Shown here piece by piece: positions 21,206 to 31,597 of a DNA stretch of 64,000 bases. Source of the stretch: Alistipes putredinis. Lineage in GTDB: Bacteria; Bacteroidota; Bacteroidia; Bacteroidales; Rikenellaceae. A model generated the notes under the pieces. That model was not told where the DNA came from and searched no databases. It saw only the letters and a program-made list of their open reading frames with translations. Numbering within the stretch: the stretch's first letter is position 1; each line of letters opens with the position of its first letter. Made by a program: the position numbers and the translations under genes. The stretch is from assembly GCA_022009915.1 (NCBI GenBank), contig CP091730.1, positions 124,001 to 188,000 on the forward strand, written 5' to 3'.

Positions 21206-22168
21206 ATGCAGATAATCGGACTAATCGAAGACGCACTGCGCAGCGGCAGCACCCGAATGACATTCGAACTCCTGCCGCCGCTCAAAGGCCAAAGCCCGCA
21301 AGGCGTTTTCGACGCCATAGACAAGCTGGCCGAATTCAATCCGGCCTACATCAACGTAACGTTCCAGCGCGAAGGCGTGCAATACGTGCCGCGCGAAGAC
21401 GGACTGCTGGAAAAACGCACCGTGCGGAACCGCCCGGGTACGGTAGGCATCTCGGCCGCCATAATGAAACGCTACGGCATCGAGGTGGTACAGCACCTGA
21501 TTTGCGGCGGAATGTCGCGCTACGACATCGAGGATGCTCTGATAGACCTCGACCTGCTCGGCATCGACAACATTCTGGCCCTGCGCGGCGATGCTGCACG
21601 CGGAGAGCAGCGGTTCACGGCCAGCTCGCAAGGCTGGGAGCACGCCGACCAGCTCGTGCGGCAGATTACGGACATGAACAGAGGACACTTTTTAGACGAC
21701 GAGACCCAGCACGACTACCGCACGCACTTCTGCGTCGGAGTGGCCGGATACCCAGAAAAACATGCCGAAGCGGCCAACATGGAGACCGACATCGCCAATC
21801 TGCGCCGCAAGGTGGATGCGGGGGCGAGTTATATCGTAACACAGCTCTGCTTCGACAACGCCAAGATTTTCTCGTTCATCGACTCGTGCCGCAAGGCCGG
21901 CATCACAGTACCGATAATCCCGGGCATCAAGCCGCTCAGCACGGCCAAACACCTGACCATACTGCCGCAGACATTCCATGTCGATATTCCTCAACCGCTC
22001 GTACAGGAGGTATCCCGCTGCAAAACCTCCGAACAGATACGGCAGGCGGGAATCGAATGGGCCATAATGCAGGCCCGCGAACTCAAAGCCGCAGGACTGC
22101 CCGTGATACATTTCTACACCATGGGCAAAGCGGACGGAGTGGCCGAAATAGTGAAAGCAGTATTCTAA
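21206..22168 (+). CDS. metF: 5,10-methylenetetrahydrofolate reductase
   Basis: Reduces methylene-THF to 5-methyl-THF, the methyl donor used by MetH. Intact, 320 residues, a TIM-barrel flavoprotein. Typical segments are FELLPPLKGQSPQGVFDAIDKL, YINVTFQREG, HLICGGMSRYDIEDALIDL, ILALRGDA, FCVGVAGYPEKHAEA, GASYIVTQLCFDN and PIIPGIKPLS. Located 7 bp after metH, so the two genes form the methionine methylation branch in one operon. Confidence 0.96.
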   Translation: MQIIGLIEDALRSGSTRMTFELLPPLKGQSPQGVFDAIDKLAEFNPAYINVTFQREGVQYVPREDGLLEKRTVRNRPGTVGISAAIMKRYGIEVVQHLICGGMSRYDIEDALIDLDLLGIDNILALRGDAARGEQRFTASSQGWEHADQLVRQITDMNRGHFLDDETQHDYRTHFCVGVAGYPEKHAEAANMETDIANLRRKVDAGASYIVTQLCFDNAKIFSFIDSCRKAGITVPIIPGIKPLSTAKHLTILPQTFHVDIPQPLVQEVSRCKTSEQIRQAGIEWAIMQARELKAAGLPVIHFYTMGKADGVAEIVKAVF

Positions 22169-22191
22169 CCGCATCGAAAAAAAACGAATTT

Positions 22192-23396
22192 ATGGACGAC
22201 CGTTTCACAGCGCTATCCGAGCAGGTTTTCAGTCAGGCAGTCGAATTCCGGCGCCACCTGCACGCACACCCCGAGCTATCGTTCAAGGAGAGAGCCACCG
22301 CGGAGTATATATCCGGCCGTCTTGCGGCCGAAGGCATCGAGCACAGACGAATCGCCGGTACGGGCATTCTGGCTAAAATCGAAGGGTGCGGTCCGCTGGA
22401 AAATGCGGTAGTGCTCCGCGCCGACATCGACGCCCTGCCTGTCAAGGAGTGCAGCGAAGAGGAATTCGTCTCGCAAAATATCGGAACGATGCACGCTTGC
22501 GGGCACGACATGCACGCCGCAGCGCTTTTCGGTGCGCTTAAAATTCTGAACGCCATGCGCAGCGAAATCGGAGGCACAGTCTTCGGGCTGTTCCAACCCG
22601 GGGAAGAGTGCAACCCGGGCGGAGCGACAAAGGTGCTGGCGGGAAATCCGTTCGAGGGCTACCGGATAAAGGCATTCATCGGAGAGCACATAGAACCGCA
22701 GCTGCCGACGGGAGTGTTCGGATTCAGAGCCGGCAAATATATGGCTTCGAGCGACGAACTCCGATTCACCGTAAACGGCGTCGGAGGCCACGGAGCCATG
22801 CGTGCCAACATAAAGGATCCGGTGCTGACGGCTGCCGAAATCATTGCCGCGCTGCATTCCATCCCCGACTCGGCTCCCGACAAAAGCACACCGACCGTAA
22901 TCTCGATAGGCCGCGTCACGGCCGACGGAGCGACCAACATCATTCCCGACAGCGTATACATGGAGGGCACCATGCGCGTATTCGACGAGACGTGGCGTGC
23001 ACAAATCAAGGAGCGTATCGAGAGCATCTGCGCCGAAATATCGGCTCGGCACGGAACCTCGACCGTCGTGGACATCGGCACCGGCTATCCGTGCGTGGTG
23101 AACGACGCGCGGCTACCGCTCAGGCCGCCCAGATCTCGCCGGACGAATGTTTTTCGGAGCAGGCGGTCCGGTATCTCGACCTGCGTCCGACGGCGGAGGA
23201 CTTCGGTTTTTACACACGCCTCTACCCTGCCGTATTCTATCGTCTGGGCGTCGGCGAATATGCACTCGACCCGCGCTACACCTCCGCAGTGCCTGCCGGA
23301 AAGCTGCACACCCCGCACCTGCACCCCAACGAAAACGCCTTGCGCTACGCCTGCGCCTTCATGGCTGCACTGGCAGTCGAAAAACTTAAAAAATAG
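22192..23396 (+). CDS. M20-family amidohydrolase (IAA-amino-acid hydrolase/hippurate hydrolase-like)
   Basis: A di-metal peptidase/amidohydrolase of about 401 residues. The start has FRRHLHAHPELSFKE; metal ligands occur in ACGHDMHAAALFGAL, FQPGEECNPGGA, GEHIEPQLPTG and near the C-terminus AEDFGFYTRLYPAVFYRLG plus LHTPHLHPNE. A dimerisation insert (NGVGGHGAMRANIKDP) is present. One indel near 23110 splits the frame. It removes the N-acyl group from amino acids or short peptides in the cytoplasm; the substrate is not predictable. It follows metF by 23 bp and may be read through from that operon. A hairpin follows. Confidence 0.9.
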
Positions 23397-23406
23397 GACA
23401 TAAAAC

Positions 23407-23435
23407 ACGCAGCCGCAAGATTTTTGCGGCTGCGT
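23407..23435. terminator. hairpin between convergent genes
   Basis: ACGCAGCCGCAA (23407-23418) pairs with TTGCGGCTGCGT (23424-23435) between the stop of the amidohydrolase and the stop of the SDR gene. There is only a weak T-tract, but position and stem strength suggest a bidirectional terminator. Confidence 0.65.
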
Positions 23436-23440
23436 ACGAT

Positions 23441-24253
23441 TCATTTCAGCGGCGAGTCCGGCTCGCGGGCCATAACCTTATAGAACATCCTGTCGAGAAA
23501 ACCTACCGAGAATTTCTTGATGAAGTGCGTGGCGCGACCCTCGAACTCCATAAGCAACAGCCGCTTGCGTTGGGCTATGCCGTTGGCGATACGTCTTGCC
23601 ACCTCCTCGGCGCTCATCATCTTCTCCTCCTTGCGCGGAGTTTGACCCTGCGCCGAGCCGTCGGCCGTAAGCGCCGCGAAACGGACGTTGGATGCCGTAA
23701 AGCCCGGGCATGCAATCATCACGTGCAGACCTTTTTTCAGATTCTCGATGCGGACGGTTTCCAGAAATCCCGTCATCGCGTACTTGGACGCCGAATAACC
23801 GGTTCTGCCCGGCAGTCCGTGAAGTCCGGCGACAGACGACACGCCCACCAGCGAGCCGTGCGAAGACTGCAAATAAGGCAGTGCATATTTGGTACAATAG
23901 ACAGTACCCCAGAAATTCACGTCCATAAGACGGTGCAGTACGCTCAAATCGACGTCGTCGAAAAGCGCACGCATTGATATTCCGGCATTGCAAACCAGTA
24001 TGTCCAGCCCGCCGAACCGCTCCACGGTCCGCTCCACCAGACGCTTGCAATCCTCCGGTCGGGTAACGTCGGTCTCCACGGCAAGAGCGTCGCCCCCCGC
24101 CGCCTTTATATCGTTCACTACGCTCTGCAACTTATCTTCCGACCGAGCGGCCAGAACCACCCGACAGCCTCTTCGGGCAAATTCATACGCCAACGCACGA
24201 CCGATACCCGACGATGCGCCGGTAACCACGGCAATCTTATCCTTGTAATTCAT
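23441..24253 (-). CDS. short-chain dehydrogenase/reductase
   Basis: Intact, 270 residues: Rossmann fold with TGASSGIGRAL (12-22 region), CNAGISM, the catalytic Ser in GVSSVAGLHG and the YSASKYA Tyr/Lys pair. The C-terminal extension rich in RKRLLLMEF resembles the DHRS7/SDR_c1 group of membrane-associated reductases. The start is set at 24253 (MNYKDK) rather than 24334, because the Rossmann glycine motif then falls at the usual distance. The substrate is unknown. It lies 27 bp after the rhamnosidase on the same strand. Confidence 0.9.
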   Translation of the reverse strand: MNYKDKIAVVTGASSGIGRALAYEFARRGCRVVLAARSEDKLQSVVNDIKAAGGDALAVETDVTRPEDCKRLVERTVERFGGLDILVCNAGISMRALFDDVDLSVLHRLMDVNFWGTVYCTKYALPYLQSSHGSLVGVSSVAGLHGLPGRTGYSASKYAMTGFLETVRIENLKKGLHVMIACPGFTASNVRFAALTADGSAQGQTPRKEEKMMSAEEVARRIANGIAQRKRLLLMEFEGRATHFIKKFSVGFLDRMFYKVMAREPDSPLK

Positions 24254-24279
24254 AACTCCATATCTATATTTACGGTTTT

Positions 24280-26721
24280 TCAAAACTTCAATATCTGCTC
24301 TCCGCCGTGCAGGTGCCGGCTTTTTCCCTTCCACACGAACGTGCCGTCCACTCCCTCGGGCAAGGAAACCCTCGCCGTAAGCCCGCCGCGTCCGTCCGCA
24401 TCATAACTTACGGACACTTCTCCCGCCGGATGAGGGATGCTTCCGCTAACGCTTGCAAGACCGCACAGCGACGGGGCTATACGCACGCTGCCGAAAGCAG
24501 GCGAAGCGCTCGAAATACCCAGCACAGTACGGTAGAGGCTCTATATTTGGCGAGGCGCTCCACGCATGGCAGTCCGAACGTGTGGGGTCCGGTGTCTCGG
24601 CCCAAGTGGTAAGTCCCTCGGCCATCTGCTCGCGCCACGGGCCCAGACAGTCCAGATACATGTCACCGAGCCCCGCACGCGCCATGGCCATATTGACATA
24701 ATAGCGGAAATAAAGCGTGGCGGCAATCATGCGTTCGCCTTCCATCACGCGGCGCATGACCTCGCGGGCCGTCCGTCCGGTAACCGCATCCGCGAGCACG
24801 GCCATCGAATTGACATGCTGCGAAAAGGTCTCGCGGCGGGAATCGTCCGCGAAAAGGCCGCGTTCCTCGACCCAGTATTTCTCACGGAAACTTTTTCCGT
24901 ACGGCGGAAAGCCGTCTTGCGATAGTGTTCGGCAATATCCTTCGAACCGAAAGCACGCTCCATGCTCTCCGCATAACCGAGTCCGAGCAGATACAAGGCA
25001 TCGTGATACGCCGAAGCACCGCTTCCGTCCGCCAGCGGCTGACCTCCGGGCAATCCGTCGGCCCAGTCGATGAAGAACCAGTACGGCACCCCGTGCAGGC
25101 TGCAATCCTCCCCGAGAAAACTCTCGTACCACGACATCACCGAACGGAATGCAGGCAGCAGAGTTTTCAGATAGGCCTCATCGCCGCGATACATCCAGTA
25201 GTCGTAGGCCGTGCCTATCCACCAAATCGAAAACGAGGGTATCATTTGGAACACGTCCGACGGATAACGGCTTCGGGTAATCCCGTCGGAGATCATCGAG
25301 CGTCGTCCCTGTTCCAGAGCATGACGCACCATGTAAGCGTCACTGGTATTGTACATGGTAATCATCGCCTGTATGCGCGTGTCGCCGAAATACTGCAACT
25401 GTTCGTAATAGGGACAATCCATATAGGTCTCGTTGGCACACAGGCGTGCCGTGCGCCATCCTATTTCCAGCATCCGAGAAAGCTCTTCGGACTCGGGAGC
25501 CGAAAATTCGCTCTGCAACTCGAACGGATAGGCCGAAAACATGCCGCACACATCATGCAGAGTCAAAGGCTCGTCCGCTGTACGGATGTCGAGCGCAACG
25601 TAACGCCACGTGCGCCACCACAAAGGCTCGAAACTGCGCCGGTCTCCCCCGTCCGCCACTATGCAGTCCGAGTAACCTATCATGCTCTTGCCCTCCGTAA
25701 CGTTGCGGTCGCCCTTGCCCCATGCTCCGTTTCCATCGTAAAGGGCCTCGGCATACGTAATCTTTATTTCTGCACCGCGTCCGCCGCTGAAATCCATGCG
25801 CGGATAACCGGTTGTCAGCACTCCTTGGTCGAGAAGAATCCTGACTTCGCTGCGGGCCGGAATGCGCACTTCGGCCGCCGAGCGAGGAAACTCCTCCGGC
25901 AAATCCACGCCCGCCGCACCGGCGACGCGTGAAAAACGAATCGGTGCAAGTTCCGAAGAAGGAATGGGCGACGGCACCATCTGCCGGCCGAAATAGTCGC
26001 GTGTACCTTTGGCTGCGGCTCTGAGTCCGCGCACGGCACATGGCCACAGGCTGTCGTCGTAATCCGGCTGCTCCCAGCCCCACGGATAAAGCGAGGCATC
26101 GACCCTTTCGCCGTTGCCGGCCGCGAAATAGCCGCGCACGGCATAGGACATCGGCCCGTAAGCCCCGTCGGCAATGCACCGCCACGAGGAATCTGTATTT
26201 ACAACACTCTGGGCATCGGTATCGCCCTGAACCAAGAACTCGGTTCTTTCGAAACTCATCTGGGCCACCGGCCTGTATTTGTCGAAGTTCCACACCACGG
26301 CGGCAATCACGTTTCGACCCTCTCGGAGCCACGGCGCGATGTCCACCGTCTCGTAATTCCAGTTCTGAGGGTCGCAACGCACCGGTCCGAGACACACGAA
26401 ACGGCCGTTTACATAGAGTTTATAACGGTTGTCGGCGGAAACGTGCACCGTAAAACGTGCGGGAACCCGCTCCAATTCGAATGTCTTGCGGAAATGACGC
26501 ACCCCGTACCCGTTGTTTTCCTGCGGCACCGAAATCCAGTGCGCAGGCCAATATCCGCTCGCGAAGCGTTCGTTTATATCCGCCTGTCTGTAACCGGCAA
26601 GACGCACCTGCGCCGCCGAGGAAAAGGTTCCGAGACACAGCACCGCAAACAAAAACGCACGCGATGCGGTACGGACAAGAAATGTTTTATCATGTTTTCG
26701 GCAAGGCGGTCTTCCAATCAT
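24280..26721 (-). CDS. alpha-L-rhamnosidase-like glycoside hydrolase (GH78)
   Basis: Secreted: an N-terminal signal (to about residue 36) precedes a beta-sandwich domain (PAHWISVPQENNGYGVRHFRKTF region, HVSADNRYKLYVNGRFV). Next comes an (alpha/alpha)6 catalytic domain with MDCPYYEQLQYFGDTRIQ, which holds the usual acidic residues, and SWYESFLGEDCSLHGVPYWF. The C-terminal beta domain begins ASPNIEPLRTVLGI. About 813 residues, with indels near 24900 and 24543. It removes alpha-L-rhamnose from plant or microbial glycans, or glycosides; no SusC/D pair is nearby, so the target polymer is unknown. Confidence 0.87.
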
Positions 26722-26738
26722 TGCAATGGTATTTTAGG

Positions 26739-27509
26739 TCAGCAGTCACTCTCTATCGTCAATCCGTCGTATGCCAGCCGAATGCCCTCCGGCAGCGTTT
26801 TTTCGACCTCGCGATAAAGTCCCATCTGGTGCGAGGCATGCGTCAGGAATGTGCGCTTCGGAGATATGCGGCGGCTGACGGCGATAGCCTCGTCCACGGT
26901 AAAGTGCGAGATATGCTTCTCCCGACGCAGCGCATTGATGACCAGACAGTCCAGTCCGCGCAACTTTTCCAGCTCCGAATCCTCGATATGATTGAAATCG
27001 GTCAGATAGGCCACACTGCCGATTCTGAATCCCGTAACGGGCAGCATGAAATGCCGGCCCAAGACCGGAACGATTTCCAAACCGCAAACCGAGAACGGCT
27101 CCGAAGTGATGGTGTGCAGGCTTATTTCGGGTGCGCCCGGGTATTTTTTCTCTCCGAAAGCGTAATTGAAATCCTTGTGCACGGCACGCTGCACTCGCTC
27201 AGTGGCATATATGTCCACGGGCCTGTCAAGAAAATAATTGAAAGCCCTCACATCGTCGATTCCGCCCGTATGGTCCTTATGCTCGTGAGTCAGCAGAATG
27301 GCATCTATACTGTGCACGTGCTCCCGAAGCATCTGGAAGCGGAAATCCGGCCCCGCATCTATCACTATGCGCACCCCGCCGCTTTCCACCATGACCGACG
27401 AACGCAGACGCTTGTCGTGCGAATCCTCAGAACGGCAGACCTCGCAGTCGCAGGCTATCATCGGAACGCCCTGCGAGGTTCCCGTCCCGAGAAAAGTCAA
27501 TCGCACCAT
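26739..27509 (-). CDS. MBL-fold hydrolase, PhnP-like phosphodiesterase
   Basis: Intact, 256 residues. It starts FLGTGTSQGVPMIACDC, continues with IDAGPDFRFQML and has the metal motif THEHKDHTGGIDD (HxHxDH) plus later ligands in GRHFMLPVTGF and LTDFNH. Cysteines CDCEVC after the first strand are characteristic of the PhnP/RNase Z-related group. Such enzymes hydrolyse cyclic phosphodiesters or act as beta-lactamase-like phosphodiesterases. It is 17 bp upstream of the GH78 gene and probably co-transcribed. Confidence 0.9.
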   Translation of the reverse strand: MVRLTFLGTGTSQGVPMIACDCEVCRSEDSHDKRLRSSVMVESGGVRIVIDAGPDFRFQMLREHVHSIDAILLTHEHKDHTGGIDDVRAFNYFLDRPVDIYATERVQRAVHKDFNYAFGEKKYPGAPEISLHTITSEPFSVCGLEIVPVLGRHFMLPVTGFRIGSVAYLTDFNHIEDSELEKLRGLDCLVINALRREKHISHFTVDEAIAVSRRISPKRTFLTHASHQMGLYREVEKTLPEGIRLAYDGLTIESDC

Positions 27510-27574
27510 ACTAAAAAACGAATTACGAATTTCAAATATAGCTATTTTAAGGATACTCTGTCCCCTTTCCTTTC

Positions 27575-27610
27575 AAAAAAAGCGGTGCGCCGCATAATGG
27601 AGCGCACCGC
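27575..27610 (-). terminator. intrinsic terminator of the POT transporter
   Basis: On the minus strand GCGGTGCGC (27610-27602) pairs with GCGCACCGC (27590-27582) and is followed by seven T (27581-27575). It lies between the POT stop and the next gene. Confidence 0.85.
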
Positions 27611-27642
27611 CATTCATTTTTTCATTTCGGGAACCAGTTCCG

Positions 27643-29211
27643 TCAAAGAAGATTTATTTTTGTTATGTTTTCGAGCCATCTGACCATCGACAGCATCACT
27701 ATCATGGACAGGGTGCATGCGCCGGCGAACACGAGCCATGCTCCCCAGATAGGCACGTTCATATAAAGCCATCCGCCGATGAACAGCAGCGAGTTTCCGA
27801 CAGCCGTCGCCGCAAGCCAGCATCCCTGCATCAGGCCCTGCATGTGCGGAGGCGCCACTTTCGAAACGAACGCGAGACCCAGCGGGGAAATAAACAGTTC
27901 GGCGACGGTAAGAATGAAATACAGGCCCACCATGACCCACGGGGTCACCAGCATGCCGTGAATCTGGTCGGCGGTCATCGTAGCGAACTCGGCACGCGAA
28001 GGCAGGGCCAGCGAGAAGAGCATCAGGAACAGATAGGCCGCAGCGGCGATACCCATACCTACCGCGATTTTCATCGGGGTCGAAATCTCCACCTTGCGTT
28101 TTTTGAGCCAGCCGAAGAACCACATTATTATAGGAGTGAGGAACACCACGAAGAAAGGATTGACGGCTTGGAAAATCTCGGCACCCTTTATGGTGGTGAA
28201 GCCCAAATCGATGTTTATCACGTCAAGATTCACGTAATCGCGGGCGAAGTAAGTGAGCGAGTAACCGTTCTGGTGGAACGACAGCCAGAAGAAGATAACC
28301 ACGCCGAACACTGCGAACAGAGCATAGACGCGCTGTCTGATTTCCTGTGCGCTCATCTTGATTTCCTGTGCGGAGACCTTCGTCTCGGCCTTTACTTCGG
28401 CTTTTTTCGACGGGTCGGGGAACAGTTTCTTGTTGGCAAGATAGATGACGAGCGAAATGAGCATCATCACGATAGCCGCCATGAAAGCGTATTGGAATCC
28501 GCGATTGAAAACATCCAGATACGAGTTGCAGAATGCCGTAAGGTCGGTAACGGCAGAACCGTCTATCTGCGCCTGTGCGGCGAACTGCTGCAAGTTGGCC
28601 AGACGTTCGGGAGCCATCCCCGCGCCGTCGGCCAGATAGCTGTGGCAAAGCTCGGGCAGCTGTGCGTTATAGTCGAAACCGTTGCTTTTCAGCCACCAGT
28701 TGCGCATGCCGATAGCGATGAACGGAGCGAAGAAGCCGCCGATATTGATGAACATGTAGAAAATCTGGAATCCGGATTCGCGCTTGTCGCCGAATTCCTT
28801 GTTGTCGTACATCTGTCCGACCAGAGCCTGCAAATTGCCTTTGAAAAGACCGTTGCCGAAAGCGATTACCAGCAGACCGAAACATGTGAGGGTCAGGTAA
28901 AGCGCCATATTGGGAACCGGAGTCGGCGTGGGAATTGCAATAATCAGATAGCCCAAAGCCATCACGATAATACCCCACATTATCGTACCCTTATAGTTCT
29001 TGGTCTTGTCGGCGATGATGCCGCCCACCAGCGCAAGCAGATAAATCGAAGCGTAGAACACGGAGTAGATGTAACCGGTAGTCTGCTCATTCAGACCGAA
29101 CTTGGACGAAATGAACAGAGTCAGAACGGCCATCATGATGTAGAATCCGAACCTTTCGCCCATGTTGGCGAGCGCGGCGGCAATTAACCCTTTTGGTTGA
29201 TTTTTGAACAT
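27643..29211 (-). CDS. POT-family proton-coupled oligopeptide transporter
   Basis: Intact, 522 residues, about 13-14 membrane segments. Family signatures: MGERFGFYIMMAVL at the first helix (ERFxxY), LVGGIIADKTKNYKGTI, and the PTR2 signature-like QIFYMFINIGGFFAP. The central cytoplasmic loop carries a repeated AQEIKMSAQEIRQ segment. It imports di- and tripeptides (or related solutes) with protons. Monocistronic, with a strong terminator; a minus-strand TACATTTG at 29263-29256 is a possible -7 box. Confidence 0.93.
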   Translation of the reverse strand: MFKNQPKGLIAAALANMGERFGFYIMMAVLTLFISSKFGLNEQTTGYIYSVFYASIYLLALVGGIIADKTKNYKGTIMWGIIVMALGYLIIAIPTPTPVPNMALYLTLTCFGLLVIAFGNGLFKGNLQALVGQMYDNKEFGDKRESGFQIFYMFINIGGFFAPFIAIGMRNWWLKSNGFDYNAQLPELCHSYLADGAGMAPERLANLQQFAAQAQIDGSAVTDLTAFCNSYLDVFNRGFQYAFMAAIVMMLISLVIYLANKKLFPDPSKKAEVKAETKVSAQEIKMSAQEIRQRVYALFAVFGVVIFFWLSFHQNGYSLTYFARDYVNLDVINIDLGFTTIKGAEIFQAVNPFFVVFLTPIIMWFFGWLKKRKVEISTPMKIAVGMGIAAAAYLFLMLFSLALPSRAEFATMTADQIHGMLVTPWVMVGLYFILTVAELFISPLGLAFVSKVAPPHMQGLMQGCWLAATAVGNSLLFIGGWLYMNVPIWGAWLVFAGACTLSMIVMLSMVRWLENITKINLL

Positions 29212-29460
29212 AAGTTAAATATTTTTAGATATAGTATTTTGCACCAAAAACGAGACAAATGTACAAAAATATATTCGACGAAAAAAATAGCGGCCGGCCG
29301 TTCGCGGCGGCAAAACGGCGGATACGGCACGCGCGATTCGCAAAAAGAGCCGCAGAGCCTCGGTCGGATGCGAAAAAAACCGGACGTTTGCTGTTGGGAA
29401 CTGCAAGTTTTTTTCGTATCTTTAAGTGACGAAACATTTTTTTCTTTCGGAATACGCACA

Positions 29461-31499
29461 ATGGAACACGACGAGCAAAAAAACTTAAAATAGTGGCCGA
29501 CGACCCATGGCTGGAACCCGTGAGTGGAGAGTTGGAACTCCGGCACAGGATGTATCAGAACACTCTGGACTCGATTGCCCGCGAGTGGGGTTCGCTTACG
29601 CAGGCGGCCGACGCATATCGTTATTTCGGATTCAATTACGACGAGGAGCTGTGCGGCTGGTGGTTCAGGGAGTGGCTGCCGGATGCCAAGGACGTATTTC
29701 TGTTCGGCGACTTCAACGACTGGCAGCGGACCGAGCTGAGGCTCTCGCGCGGTCAGGATGGAGTGTGGAGCACCTTTCTGCCCGACGCCCTCTATCTGAA
29801 CAGTCTCACGAAAGGTTCGCTGTATAAAATACACGTACACGGCGCCGACGGTTCGTGGCGGGATCGCATACCGGCATACGCCACACGCGTGGTGCAGGAC
29901 GAGACGACGAAAAACTTCACCGCCCAGTTCACCGGAGAGGATGATTTCGACTGGTCGGGCGACGATTTCTCGATTCCCGAGAACTTCCACCCGCTGATAT
30001 ACGAATGCCATGTGGGCATGTCGCAGGAGAAGGAGGGCGTCGCCACTTACGACGAATTCACCGACTCGGTTCTGCCGCGCATAAAGCGATTGGGATACAA
30101 TGCCGTGCAGCTGATGGCCGTGGCGGAGCATCCCTACTACGGCAGTTTCGGCTATCACGTCTCCTCGTTCTTCGCACCCACATCGCGCTGCGGAACGGCC
30201 GAGCAGCTCAAAAACCTGATTCGCACGGCGCATTCCATGGGTCTTGCGGTGATAATGGACGTCGTACACTCGCACTTCGTCAAAAACCTCAACGAAGGCA
30301 TATTCGCATTGGACGGCAACCCTACCCAATACACTCCCGCCGGAGAGGCCGGTTATCACAAATACTGGGACAGCCGGTGCTTCGACTACCGCAAGCCGCA
30401 AGTTCTGCGGTTTCTGCTCTCCAACCTTAAATACTGGATACGGGAGTTCAGATTCGACGGTTTCAGATTCGACGGAGTAACTTCGATGATATACACTCAT
30501 CACGGCTACACGGAATTCGACAGCCGCGAGAAATTTTTCGACGACACGGTGAACCGCGACGCCCTATGCTATCTTACGCTGGCCAACCGTCTGGTGCATC
30601 TGCTGCGGCCCGACGCACTGACAATAGCCGAGGACGTGAGCGGCATGCCCGGAATGACTTCGCCGATAGACGACGGTGGCGTGGGTTTCGACTACCGGCT
30701 CGGAATGGCCGTACCGGATTTCTGGATAAAGATGCTCAAAGACCTGCCCGACCAGAAATGGAATATCTGGGACATCTGGAACATACTCACCTCCCGCCTG
30801 CCGTCGGCAAAGACCATAGCCTATGCCGAAAGCCACGATCAGGCCCTTGTCGGCGACAAGACCATAGCGTTCCGCCTCATGGACAAGGAGATGTACACGG
30901 CGATGGACACCGCCAGCCGCAGCATCGTCATAGACCGCGGCATGGCGCTGCACAAGATGATACGCCTTGTAACCGCCACGGCCGGCGGACAGGGCTATCT
31001 GAACTTCATGGGCAACGAGTTCGGACATCCCGAATGGATAGATTTTCCGCGTCAGGGCAACGGTTGGAGCTACGCCCATGCAAGACGCCAGTGGTCTTTG
31101 GCGAGCGACGAGCACCTGCGCTATCGTTTTCTGGAAGCGTTCGACGCCGCCATGCTGAAACTTATCAAAGACTACGACGTCCTTGCGGACGACTATCCAT
31201 ACCGGCTGCAAATGGACGAGGGCAACAAGACAATGGTATACAGCCACCGGAATCTGGTGTTCGTGTTCAATTTCCACTCCGAAAACTCAATCCCCGACTA
31301 CGCAGTAAGAGTGCCGCAGGCCGGACGGTACCGCCTCGTACTTTCGACCGATGAACAGCGGTTCGGAGGACAGGGGCGCCAAGACACCGAAATGCCCCAC
31401 TTCTCTTTCCCCTCCGAAGACGGAACCGCCTGCATACGTATATACAACGTATGCCGCACGGCAGGCGTATACGAAAAACTCGAAGAGCCCGCCCCATAG
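29461..31499 (+). CDS. glgB: 1,4-alpha-glucan branching enzyme
   Basis: GH13 branching enzyme that makes alpha-1,6 branches in glycogen. It has a CBM48 (DVFLFGDFNDWQ) and the four GH13 regions: DVVHSHF, GFRFDGVTSM (nucleophile Asp), AEDVSGMPG (acid Glu) and AESHDQA. The annotated frame can start only at GTG 29493, but ATG 29461 gives MEHDEQKKLKIVADDPWLEP if the A7 run at 29477-29483 is really A8. That N-terminus fits the family, so I place the start at 29461. About 679 residues. The low-GC Rhs island begins directly after its stop. Confidence 0.95.
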
Positions 31500-31502
31500 T
31501 AC

Positions 31503-31597
31503 GGCCCAGAAAAAATAACCGACAATCCAAAGGAATATCCATCTGGATTTATTATCTTTATATCGCCTATGTATTTAGTGAATGATGCTGACAAACA
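31503..31597 (+). repeat. imperfect direct repeat, copy A
   Basis: About 90 bp resembling 34205-34299, sharing for example AAAAAATAACCGA, the blocks AATCCAAA and AATATCC, and TTATCTTTATATC, and ending just before an Rhs-core ATG. The first bases (ACGGCCCAGAAAAAATAA) match the last codons and stop of putative immunity gene 2, so copy A looks like the remnant of such a gene's 3' end plus the spacer to the next Rhs module. Confidence 0.8.

Noticed and set aside
27844..29187. 447-codon plus-strand frame
   Set aside because: Exactly antisense to the intact POT transporter; composition artefact of GC-rich coding DNA without any family motif.
29184..30503. 439-codon minus-strand frame
   Set aside because: Antisense to glgB, no recognisable domain.
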